Of a stretch of 64,000 bases of DNA, positions 54,215 to 63,361 are shown in pieces. A program made the position numbers and the translations under genes. Under the pieces are notes generated by a model. It was not told the DNA's origin and searched no databases. It was given only the letters and a program-made list of their open reading frames with translations. Position 1 is the stretch's first letter; every line of letters starts with the position of its first letter. This DNA comes from Blepharisma japonicum (taxonomy: Eukaryota > Ciliophora > Heterotrichea > Heterotrichida > Blepharismidae): contig CATKHK010000005.1 in the NCBI GenBank assembly GCA_949751835.1, forward strand, positions 124,001 to 188,000. Reading direction: 5' to 3'.

Positions 54215-54499
54215 ATGGAGTTTCCAAGGGTCGCCAAGAAGATGCAAAACATGATAAAGCCATTGGTAAGACTTATGTAGGGCTTATTGTTTGGATTTTT
54301 AAGAAATGGGGTGACTGTACAGATTTGGCTATTCGAAAACACAGATATGAGAATTGAAGGGAAAATCATTGGCTTTGATGAGTATATGAATTTAGTTCTT
54401 GATGATGCAGTCGAAGTTTCTGTGAAAAGAAATACTAGAAGACCTATAGGAAGAATAATGCTTAAAGGTGACAACTTAGCACTTGTTCGAAATACGTAA
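54215..54499 (+). CDS. SNRPE: Small nuclear ribonucleoprotein SmE
   Basis: 89 residues after removing a 15-nt intron (54266-54280); human SmE has 92. The Sm1 and Sm2 motifs are clear: VTVQIWLFENTDMRIEGKI, IGFDEYMNLVLDDAVEV and GRIMLKGDNLALV. The intron contains TAG, and removing it restores IKPLGLLFGFLRN, which aligns with the PINLIFRYLQN region of other SmE proteins. SmE is a core ring subunit of U1, U2, U4 and U5 snRNPs, so this gene encodes part of the machine that removes its own tiny intron. ATG at 54215, only 13 bases after the FYVE gene stop. Confidence 0.94.
54266..54280 (+). other. 15-nt spliceosomal intron in SmE
   Basis: GTAAGACTTATGTAG. It carries an in-frame TAG. Excision joins MIKPL to GLLFGFLRN, matching the SmE family. 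A is at position 10. Confidence 0.93.
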
Positions 54500-54881
54500 G
54501 GGATAATATAGAGGCAATTATACCTAATTATTTTGTTAAAAACTTGTATGCTATGATTTTAAGGTTTTTTGAGCTTCTAATACAATTACTTTCTATTTTA
54601 GTTAATAATTTCATATATGATAGTTATTTAAAAGCCTATCTTATATAATTGTAAGCATTTATTAAATTAGTCTTATTAATTACTGTTATACCACTTCTCT
54701 TAATTTGAAAACAATCAAGATTTTGAGATATAGTTTAAAATAATCAAGATAACAATTTAAAATATTTTCTCTAATCACCATTGCTTGATTTCTAGATCTG
54801 ACATCTTTCCATTTTACTAGAAAATTAATAAGAAATACCAACACATAAATTTATTAAATCTGTATTGCTTAATTATTGAGA
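54500..54881. other. Intergenic region (382 bp)
   Basis: AT-rich spacer between the convergent SmE and GST genes; nothing supported. Confidence 0.4.
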
Positions 54882-55517
54882 TTAGCATTCTCTTTGAGGT
54901 CTTGTATCCAAATAATTCTTGAACGCTTGGCAGTTCATCATTCTTTGATGCCATTGCATAAGCTTAGGTGCATTAGTATTGACCATATTTCCGCATTGTT
55001 CAATCTTTCCTGGTTTTGTGCAGTGCTCCCATATCATCTGGAAAACATAAAAGTCAGCCATTGTGACATTATTCCCAATAAAGAACCCAGTCCCATTGTG
55101 GTTTCTCTCAAGTCTTGTTTCAATCTTTCTAAGCCAAGTCGGCATTTTTTCCATACAACATCGTCTCATTCCTTCAACGTCTCTATCTTCGTGCATCTTC
55201 ATAAACATCTTATTGATATTGCAGCAGAACTCGCAGATTGAGTCCATCATGTACATATCCATAGGATTGTTCGGGAGGTATCCGAATTTGTGGGCAATAT
55301 ATTTTGATACAGCAAATGGCTCAACTAGTCTGCATCCATCTATTTCCATGACTGGAAGAGTGTCGAACTCAGAAAATCCGGTAGTTTTTAAGTGGGTCCA
55401 CTCTTGCTCGTTGATGCGATGATCGTTGAAGTTAGTGTTGTGGTACTTGAACATCATACGGATTGGTTCAGCGGTTCCAAACATATCGAAATAGTGGAGA
55501 GTTGGTTGTTGCTGCAT
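54882..55517 (-). CDS. Glutathione S-transferase, sigma/mu-like
   Basis: 211 residues, a normal GST length. N-terminal thioredoxin-like domain with catalytic Tyr (LHYFDMFGTAEPIRMMF) and the cis-Pro/glutathione segment LPVMEIDG followed by RLVEPFAVSKYIA; the usual QS is replaced by EP. The all-helical C-terminal domain contains the N-capping box region (NNVTMADFYVFQ). It conjugates glutathione to electrophiles or acts as a peroxidase or isomerase. Rich in Met and Cys. No TGA or intron; ATG at 55517, stop TAA. Confidence 0.88.
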   Translation of the reverse strand: MQQQPTLHYFDMFGTAEPIRMMFKYHNTNFNDHRINEQEWTHLKTTGFSEFDTLPVMEIDGCRLVEPFAVSKYIAHKFGYLPNNPMDMYMMDSICEFCCNINKMFMKMHEDRDVEGMRRCCMEKMPTWLRKIETRLERNHNGTGFFIGNNVTMADFYVFQMIWEHCTKPGKIEQCGNMVNTNAPKLMQWHQRMMNCQAFKNYLDTRPQREC

Positions 55518-56122
55518 GATTTATATTATAAAACCACCATATTTTGTTTCCAATCAGAACGATTTTGCTACATAAATGGTGAAGTTGTGGATGTGGATTT
55601 TTAAAAGAGAAACTGGCATATGAGAGTTTTAGTTTTAGGATGGAATATGAATTGACACTTTTACGAATCAAAGATTATAAAGTGTTATTATGCATATTAT
55701 TAATTTGTTTTGTCTTCTTTATGATTAACCAGCTCATACATATTTTTCTAGCAAAGTCATCATCATATTTATATTCTTATTGATTCTGCTTGTATATTAG
55801 CGCTAACTCAATCGCAGAAGTATATAAAGAGATTATGCATTTTATTATTTGAAGAAATCAATATTTATTGAATTCTCTCACTTTATTATTGAACAGATAA
55901 CCATTTTCGAATCATAGTTTTTTAATGATAAATAGAGCTTCTCATATTTATTATCAGATTTAATATTATTAAAATTTTTCATAAAGAGCTTTTATATTAC
56001 ACTTAACTTTATATTTAACACTTATTTGGCTTTTTTTTACTGAGAGCATCTCATCCCAAGTTTGCTATAAACATGTTATTTTTAATTCCCACTAAATTCA
56101 CAAATAAATATTACATTTTATA
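55518..56122. other. Divergent intergenic region (605 bp)
   Basis: AT-rich spacer between the GST and CBM20 gene starts. No ORF or repeat supported. Confidence 0.4.
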
Positions 56123-56716
56123 ATGGAAAATAATCATAACTCAAGAGCAGATTACCATTTATCTCATAATCAAGAAGAAGCTAATTCTAGCGCTCAAAAT
56201 AATCAAAATTCGCATAATGATCCTGAAGCATCTAACGCTAATGATCAAGAAGAAAAAGAGCAGAATGAAAATGAATCAAATGAGCCTCAGCATGTGAATA
56301 ATAATAAATTCGACTTAAACGAGCTTAAAAAGAACCCAGAGCTTTATCAAAAAATTTTGAATGATGCTATAACGCTTCAAAAGGAAAAAATAAAGCCAAC
56401 ATCTTATATGCTTCATTTTCGGATTCATTATAAAACATTATTTGGGGAAAGGCTAGTCATTGTAGGAAGTGAAGAATTTTTAGGCAATTGGGATCCTTAT
56501 AAAGGACTGGAATTAGAATGGTCAGCTGGAAATTATTGAAATGTATCAATACCTATTGGGGAAGGAGAAATTTCATCAATCGATTATAAATATGTTTGCA
56601 TCAAAAGAAATCAACTGGTATGGGAAGGCGGACCAAATCGAGTGCTTAGAGTTGAAGATGGAGAGAAAAAAGGCTCAACTCTGGTATTTAATAGGGAGGA
56701 CTTATGACAAAGGTAA
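56123..56716 (+). CDS. CBM20 (starch/glycogen-binding) domain protein
   Basis: 197 residues; two in-frame TGA codons (56537-56539 and near 56708) are read as Trp. The first 65 residues are Asn/Gln/Glu-rich and disordered. The C-terminal 100 residues form a CBM20 domain: LHFRIHYKTLFGERLVIVGS, then LGNWDPYKGLELEWSAGNYW, VSIPIGEG and DYKYVCIK...VWEGGPNRV. The conserved Trp and Lys of the sugar-binding site (GNWDP, KGLEL, VWEGGPNR) are present. There is no catalytic domain, so it may act as a glycogen- or amylopectin-targeting adaptor; ciliates store such polymer. Ends in TAA. Confidence 0.85.
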
Positions 56717-56976
56717 TTTAATAAAATATTAATGATTACTGTGAAATCTAGTATTATTTATTTGGTAAAATAGAGAAAGGTAAATCCCGAATGTATGAGA
56801 TTAGGCAAGCTTAATTTGGTATGTAGTATATGGTTTATGGAAATAACTTTCTAATTGGTGGTATTTTCTAATGTTAAAATTTTTAAAGACCAAGAATGCT
56901 CATAAGAAAATGTTTAAAGCCAATATGTACCCAATAGTTTATTAAATATGTGATTTTCAAAATTATTTAATAAATT

Positions 56977-57983
56977 ATGCTTGGGTGCTCAATCGAATAC
57001 TATCTAAATAAGCCAACCTCGAATTGCTTTTGTAAAGAATCTTGCAATTTATTCTGCAAAGATCATTTAATAGAGCATTTTTCTATAGTTGATGATATTT
57101 ATCATAAAATCCAATTCATTTATAAAAAGCCAAGTCTAAGAGCTTATAGGGCGACTTCAAAAACAGTTGAAGAGCTCCAAAAAGTAAAAGAGATTCAGCT
57201 TAATCAATATTTTAAAAATAAATCGTTTAAAAGCAGAACTTAAAACAATACTAAAATGTATAAATGAGCCAATAAACCATTACTCAAAGCTACTAGAAGA
57301 AATAATAGAAACTGAAGAAATCCTAGCAATTAGCCAAACTAAATTGCAGGAAACGCTATTATCGCCAATAACTGAGATCCATAATTTATAAAAAAATGAG
57401 TTGCTCAGTAGCCAAGCAAATGAAATTGGAAAACTTGAAAAAACTGAAATAAACTCACTCATTTCTTATAAGCTCAGCCATCGATCAAAAAGTCATTATA
57501 TAAAGTGATTCTTCTTGGTGACTCTCCCAGTGGGAAGACTTTTTATTAAATCAATTTGTGAACAAAAAATATAGCAACGTATATGAAAAAAAAGGTTCTG
57601 ACTTCATTACCAAAAGATTTGATATTAATGGTGAAACTATTCAATTACAAATTTGGGACATTGCAGACCAAGAAAGGTTTGTAAGCATTGGAACTTCCTT
57701 TTATAGAGGCTCTGACGGCTGTATATTAATATTCGATCTTACTAATCAAAGGACTTTTGAAAATTTAAGCTGCTGAAAAGATGGATTTTTGGGCCATACT
57801 GGGATTAAAGAAAATTCCTGTTATTGTTATTGGAAATAAAGTTGATATGGAAAGCAAAAGAATAAAGTCTAAAAATTTAGCAGAGAAATGGTACAGGATT
57901 ATGGTAATTTACTATATTTTGAAGTTTCTGCGAAAGAAGGATATAATGTTGAGGCATTTGATAGGCTCATTGAATTGTTATAA
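56977..57983 (+). pseudogene. Decayed Cys-module + Rab-like GTPase gene
   Basis: The first 88 codons are open (MLGCSIEYY...; C-x-C; CKDHLIEH) and resemble the N-terminus of the gene at 47397-50081, then a TAA ends it. Helical sequence continues in another frame (KAELKTILKCINEP..., with a further TAA), followed by a Rab-like domain scattered over three frame changes: LLGDSPSGKT, then FVNKKYS...WDIADQERF...FYRGSDGC, then IPVIVIGNKVD, then LYFEVSAKEGYNVEAFDRL ending at TAA 57981. Guanine-binding and switch motifs are recognisable (WDIADQE for WDTAGQE, GNKVD, SAKEG). At least four frameshifts and two stops lie in about 1 kb; the neighbouring genes are clean, so decay rather than sequencing noise is likely. 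Confidence 0.78.
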
Positions 57984-58159
57984 ATTATTAATACGCTTTA
58001 CATCAAAATTTATATGGCCATAGTTCTTACTCGGATACTTCTTCTATAAAACAGAACCAGTGCTTTTTGTGCTTCTTCATTCATCATTAAGGGTACAAGC
58101 AACGCTTGCTCTTCAGGAAGAATAATCTTCAATAGAGATTTCACGATTCTATATAAAAT

Positions 58160-60610
58160 TTACATATCAGAGTCAATATTTTCTGGTATCGCTAAACATA
58201 TCGCAATATCTGCAATTTGATCAAGTATTAAGTCGGAATTTATTATCATTTCATCTGGGTTTAAATTGGTCTCCTTTATTAACTTATCTCTTGTCTTTCT
58301 TGCAACATCAATTTCTGCGCTTAACATAGAAATAGTTCTTTCTTTTTTCTGTCCAGTAAGTGTTTTAGGATTCATATATCCTGGAACAAGTTTGTTGAGC
58401 CTTTCATCACAGTCCATAACATTTGGAAGAATCCAGTTCCTTATGAAATCCCCTTTGGGATTCATCAAGGCTATAAAATCTTTATCTGGTATTACCATTT
58501 TTAGATGTTTGCATATAAATCATTTCCACATTTCAGCCCTTGCTCGATAAAGTTGCTGCCTTAAGTCAAGAATTTCTTCGGATATAAATTTATTAGAAAT
58601 GCTATCGCTTGTATTTGGGCCAATTTTTATAATTTTTATACCGCTGCTAATAGAAGATGCTCTTTTTAATTCTGGCTCTTTTGGTGAATCAGAAAAAAAT
58701 TTAGACCCTGATGCATCTGATTCAATGATTTTTGTGGTTTCTCCTGAACTACTCTTTAAAATGCTTTTGCCTTTTAATTTTGAAGACTCAATTATTTCGG
58801 TCAGGATTTTTTTATACAGATATGACCCTCTATATCTGCTTAATAGCACACTTATACTTTTTTTTCCACCTTTAAGCTGTTCCTGGATTATACATTTAAG
58901 AAACAGTTTTTTCGCTCTATATCTTCTAAAAGCTTTCTGCCACAAAACGACAGCCTTAAGTTGTTTCTTCAATTCCCTTCTTACTCTAACACCTCTTACA
59001 AACGCTTGCAGTCTTTTCGCAACAGCGTCATAGTCGACATGCTTTTTTGGGCCACTTTTATTTGCGATTTCTTTTCGGTTTCAAGTTGAGACATTTTTTA
59101 AACTTTCTGAATTTATATCTACTCTTTTGTTCCAAACATATCTTGGTGGTGAAGTTGCTATAGAAGGCTTAGCTTGAGCTTCTTCACATGATAAAAATCC
59201 AAGCTTAATCATGTCAGTTTTGAACTCTGCATGGTTTATGGGATGAGAAGTATTGATAAGCTGCCTTTTATGATTTACCACATATTTTTCTCCATATTGT
59301 TTTCTTACGAGGGCTTTATAATAAGTAAGAGTCCTTTGAAAATCTATTTGCCGTTTTCTTAATTCTAGTCGCTTCTGCTCAGCTTCATCTAAAAGATTTT
59401 TACTTAATTGAGTGTTCGCTCTTTGACTAGCAATTTTAGCAGATAAATAGGCATATCTTTGTTGGTTTAAATGTTTAACGTCAAGTTGGCATTTATTTAT
59501 AATATGCTCAGCTAATTTTATGTTCGCATTATCAAACTGCTCTTTATTTGTTTCAAATTGGTTTACCAAATCTTTCCCAGCCAAGTAATCTTTAAACTCT
59601 TTTCGTTTCCACATTATTTCATTTGTTTTCTGTGTTTTTATAAATGGAGTTTTATCAGTTTCTCCAGCAGAATTTACTTTGGAGTCCCTTCGTTTAATAT
59701 TTGAAATGGATTGCTTTTTCTTTTTCGAGAAAACATCATCTTTTTCTTGCTTATAAAATGATTCCTGATGGTAATCTATGTCAACTTCCCATGGAGATCG
59801 TTTATCGTGTTTTCATTCTTGATTCTGAACAGTTCTTAGATCAGGTAAATGCTTTTCTAGCTCTTTAAACAGCCGAGTTTTAGCCATTGAATTAAATGAA
59901 TGTGTTTTTCTTAGCAAAGTTTTGAAAGCATTTTCATGCTCTTCTGATCACAATACTTCTCCGTTTAAAAGATTGTCAATTTCTTTTTTTTGCTGAACTG
60001 CTGTATAATTCGGCTCATTTATTATCCTATAAAGTTCTCCTGGGTTCTCCTTCATCATCTTATATAGTCTTTGTCGAAGTGATATATTATCGTTATCATT
60101 TCTACATGACGAAGAATGCGTATTTTTGAAAAAATCAACAAAGTCTTTAACTGTCTCACTAACGTTATCTAGAGATAAGGATGAAGCATTTCTTCTGTGC
60201 CCAATTAAAGAAAAGTTTCTTGTGCTTTGCCGAGAGTAAAAATTAGGTTTTGGGATTTCAGACGAAAGTTTTGTAATATCTTTGCTTGGAGATTTCGGAA
60301 TTTTTCTTGATTTTTTCCTGGTTTTTAATTTAGGAACTGGGTAAAAGCTAATATCTTGAGATGTGTTAGGAATTACAGTACTTTTTGGAGAGGCAAGAGT
60401 AGTAGCTGAATCATTGATGGAAGAAATTTCGTTTAGATATTTTTTGAGCATTCGGGGAGATAATTTTGGAGAGTTTTTTTTTGAATGGAAAATTGGACTT
60501 TCTATGCTGAGAGGAGATAGTGGACTACTTGTAGGAATTTCTAAGCTGGGCATCGAAGCAGTTCGAATATGTGCATTTTTTGGAGAAATGAACAATTGAC
60601 TATATGACAT
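58160..60610 (-). CDS. Large IQ-motif, Lys-rich protein, unrecognised
   Basis: 816 residues in one frame across four TGA codons (58520, 59081, 59816 and 59948 on the plus coordinates of the codon starts) read as Trp. The N-terminal 330 residues are Ser/Pro/Lys-rich and disordered. The middle (about 333-510) is charged and helical. At about 530-575 there are IQ-like helices (RLQAFVRGVRVRRELKK, then AVVLWQKAFRRYRAKKLFLK) suited to bind calmodulin or centrin. The C-terminal part is mixed. Probably a cytoskeletal or axonemal protein; no family recognised. ATG at 60610, stop TAA. Confidence 0.78.
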
Positions 60611-61003
60611 ATTAGAAAAAATATATTATTTTGAGATATCTAAGAAAATCTTTATAAAATAGTTTAAAAAATTTTTGCGAAAATTAAAAAGCTAAAATTA
60701 TATTTTACACTGAAAGTTCTTTTCTTTCATATTAATAGTTTGTGTTAGTATTGCTTATTATTGATACAAAGGATTAAAAGTAGAGTATTTGAATTCTCTT
60801 AATCTAAGTTAAAAATTTAAATTCAATTCATTAATAATTCATATTCTTTAAATGCATTTTATGATTTTTTTGGAAGTTAAATTCTGAATTTTTACTAAAT
60901 ATATACTTTTATGTGCAAAATTATTGAATTTTCTCTCAGTTTCAGTATAAAATTAATTTTAATAAAAGATATTAAAATAAATTATCAATAAAATTCGATA
61001 TAA
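60611..61003. other. Divergent intergenic region (393 bp)
   Basis: AT-rich spacer between the IQ gene and PPIL2; presumed promoters only. Confidence 0.4.
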
Positions 61004-62452
61004 ATGGGAAGGAACAAGAATCGGCATTCTAAAGACAAAATGTATGTGACTGTAACAGAACATCAGCAAGATTGAGGAGGCAAGAAAACCCATGCTCCAA
61101 AATCTAATTTTATTAGACTGCCTTTTTATTGCTGTGCGTTAAGTCTAACTCCATTTTCCAATCCATACTGCACTAAGGAAGGAATCATTTTTGATTTAAT
61201 TCACATTATTCCTTACCTCAAAAAATACAAACGAAATCCAGCGACAGGAGAAACCCTCCACATGAGAGAACTTATAAAATTGAATTTTTCTCAAAATTCT
61301 GAAGGAAAATATCATTGTCCAGTCACTTACAAGGTTTTCAATGAAAATTCTTATATAGTTGCTATCAAAAAAACTGGAAACGTATATAGTAATGAAGCTA
61401 TTGATTCTTTGTGTAGAAAACAAAATAATTGGAAAGATTTATTAACAGATGAAGAATTTTCCCCAAATGATATCATTATACTGCAAGATCCATTGAGACC
61501 AAAAGATGTTTCAAATTTTTATCATATGAAAAATCCAAACCCTCCTGAGGCCAAACAGAAATCAAAGGAAGTAAACTCTAGCCAAGGAGAAGGACCAAAA
61601 CATGAGCGGTTCACAACTGGCATGACAGCAGCTTCATTTACGTCTACTTCTTTTGATCCGCATCCAGAAAACGAACTCAGAGGACTAACAGAAAATGAAA
61701 TCAGACAAGAATATTACAGAGAGGTCATAAAAAATAAACTCCAAGGAGAAGCCTCTTTAATTACTACTCATGGACTACTAAAATTCAAACTTTTTTGTGA
61801 TCAAACTCCAATGACTTGTGAGAATTTTCTGACTCTTTGTGAAGAAGGCTATTATAATGATACTCCATTCCACAGAAGCATCCCAGGATTTGTTGTGCAA
61901 GGAGGGGACCCTAGTGGAACAGGCACTGGCGGGAAAAATATTTTTGGGATCCCTTTTTTTAAAGACGAACTTTTGCCAACCCTTCGTCATGCTAAAAGAG
62001 GAATGCTCAGCATGGCAAACTCAGGCCCAAATACTAATAAATCTCAATTTTTTGTCACATATAGAGCGACTCCACATTTAGACAATAAGCATACAGTTTT
62101 CGGAGAACTAATTGATGGGTTTGCAACTCTTGACGTACTAGAAGGACTGTCTACTGACTCAGAAGACCGATTCAAAGGGACTGAAGTGAAGATTTTGTCA
62201 ACAGAAACCCCAAAAAATCCTTTTAAAGAAATGAAAGCACAAGTTATTGAGATGAAAACTAAAAAAAATGAAGACAAAGAAGAAGACTGGCTAGAAATCC
62301 CACAACCGCTTAATGTCCCAAAGCCTAAAAAAGAAGGAGTTGGGAAATATATTGGCACAAATAAATCGAGTGCAAACTTGCCTATAGGGATGTTTGCAGA
62401 GTACGACAGCAAAAAAACCTCAAGAACCACTTTTGATTTTAATAATTGGTAA
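61004..62452 (+). CDS. PPIL2: PPIL2-type cyclophilin with U-box
   Basis: 482 residues; TGA at 61073-61075 is read as Trp and joins the U-box half to the rest. Start MGRNKNRHSKDKMYVT aligns with the MGKRQHQKDKMYIT start of PPIL2. A U-box follows (FYCCALSLTPFSNPYC; IPYLKKYKRNPATGE), then the linker IKLNFSQNSEGKYHCPV and LLTDEEFSPNDIIILQDP, all strong PPIL2 features. The cyclophilin domain (about 280-440) has TPFHRSIPGFVVQGGDP, GGKNIFG, GMLSMANSGPNTNKSQFF and DNKHTVFGE; a Tyr (TYRATPHLDNKH) sits where cyclophilin A has the Trp region. PPIL2 is a nuclear, spliceosome-associated prolyl isomerase and E3 ligase. Its stop is 1 base from the stop of the convergent CIA30 gene. Confidence 0.95.
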
Positions 62453-62453
62453 T

Positions 62454-63314
62454 TTATTTTTTAATCCCAACTAAGCTCATCCCTGTGTCAATATAGTTTA
62501 CTTGTGTGTAGTCATCACTTTTTTTGAAAAATACTGGATCTCTGTATCTTTGAGCTATGAACTCTAGGTCTTGTCTGTAAATCATATGGATGTCTTTCAA
62601 AGCAATTGAAAATTTGCCTTCTTTTTGGTCTTCACTATAAATCCCTATTTTAATACCTAGCACATTTATAACTTTTCCATCTGAAGAATCGAGTCTTAGA
62701 GGATTCAATGGGTCTGTGAAATCTCTTATAAAGTTATTTAGAGGGATTTCCAAGGTGACAAATTTCTTAGATTTATCAATAACATGAGCCTAATTTGAAT
62801 ATACTGTGTAGCAAGCCACGTTAAATGGCTCTCTTAAGGCAAGCTTTATTTGATAGGGCTGCCCATCAGTTTTAATTGTAATTCGCATCCCATTAAAATT
62901 CTTGAATTTTGAAATAGCAATAGCTCCATTTGTAATTTCAGCATATAAAGGTCCATTATATTCTAGCTCCTTCAGATTTGAGAGTTCTCCTTCGAAAATC
63001 ACTATATAATTTCTACATTCATTATCTTTCATTTTTGCAATAGCTCTAGTGCCTGCGCCCAATCTATAATCAGTATCGATTTCTCAAAAAAATAGATCTG
63101 CTTCTTCTTGAAAATCAAACAGAAGAATCGCTTTATCTTTTATTGCTCTATTAATTGCAGGCTCTGACATACTCCAACTGAATTTCAATCCTATTTATTT
63201 TGTACTTTCACGAAATTCTGCTGTATAATGATTGAAGCTCTTGGAAAAATATTTAGAAGAAGCCTTAGCTGAAATGCGCAATCTTGAAAAAGCAGACCTG
63301 AAATTGCGAAACAT
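62454..63314 (-). CDS. CIA30/NDUFAF1-like mitochondrial complex I assembly factor, two introns
   Basis: 276 residues after removing introns 62790-62804 and 63191-63205 and reading one TGA as Trp (LFFWEIDTD). The first about 40 residues (MFRNFRSAFSRLRISAKASS...) are Arg/Ser-rich, without acidic residues until late, like a mitochondrial presequence. The CIA30 domain follows: FDFQEEADLFFWEIDTDYRLG, GALYAE-like strands (YAEITNGAIAISKF), NGMRITIKTDGQPYQIKLAL, then KKFVTLEIPLNNFIRDF and IKIGIYSEDQKEGKFSI. NDUFAF1/CIA30 helps assemble the membrane arm of respiratory complex I. The first intron sits between the targeting peptide and the domain. ATG 63314, TAA at 62454-62456. Confidence 0.82.
62790..62804 (-). 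other. 15-nt spliceosomal intron, CIA30 gene intron 2
   Basis: On the minus strand GTATATTCAAATTAG, including an in-frame TAG. Removal joins NVACYT to AHVIDKSKKF. A is at position 10. Confidence 0.88.
63191..63205 (-). other. 15-nt spliceosomal intron, CIA30 gene intron 1
   Basis: On the minus strand GTACAAAATAAATAG, including an in-frame TAA. Removal joins EFRER to LKFSWSMSEP and links the presequence to the CIA30 domain. A is at position 10. An alternative is translation from the internal ATG at 63170 without this exon. Confidence 0.8.
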
Positions 63315-63361
63315 AATTTTTATTTAATAAATTATTTCCCTATTAAAAATTGAGCTTTTTA

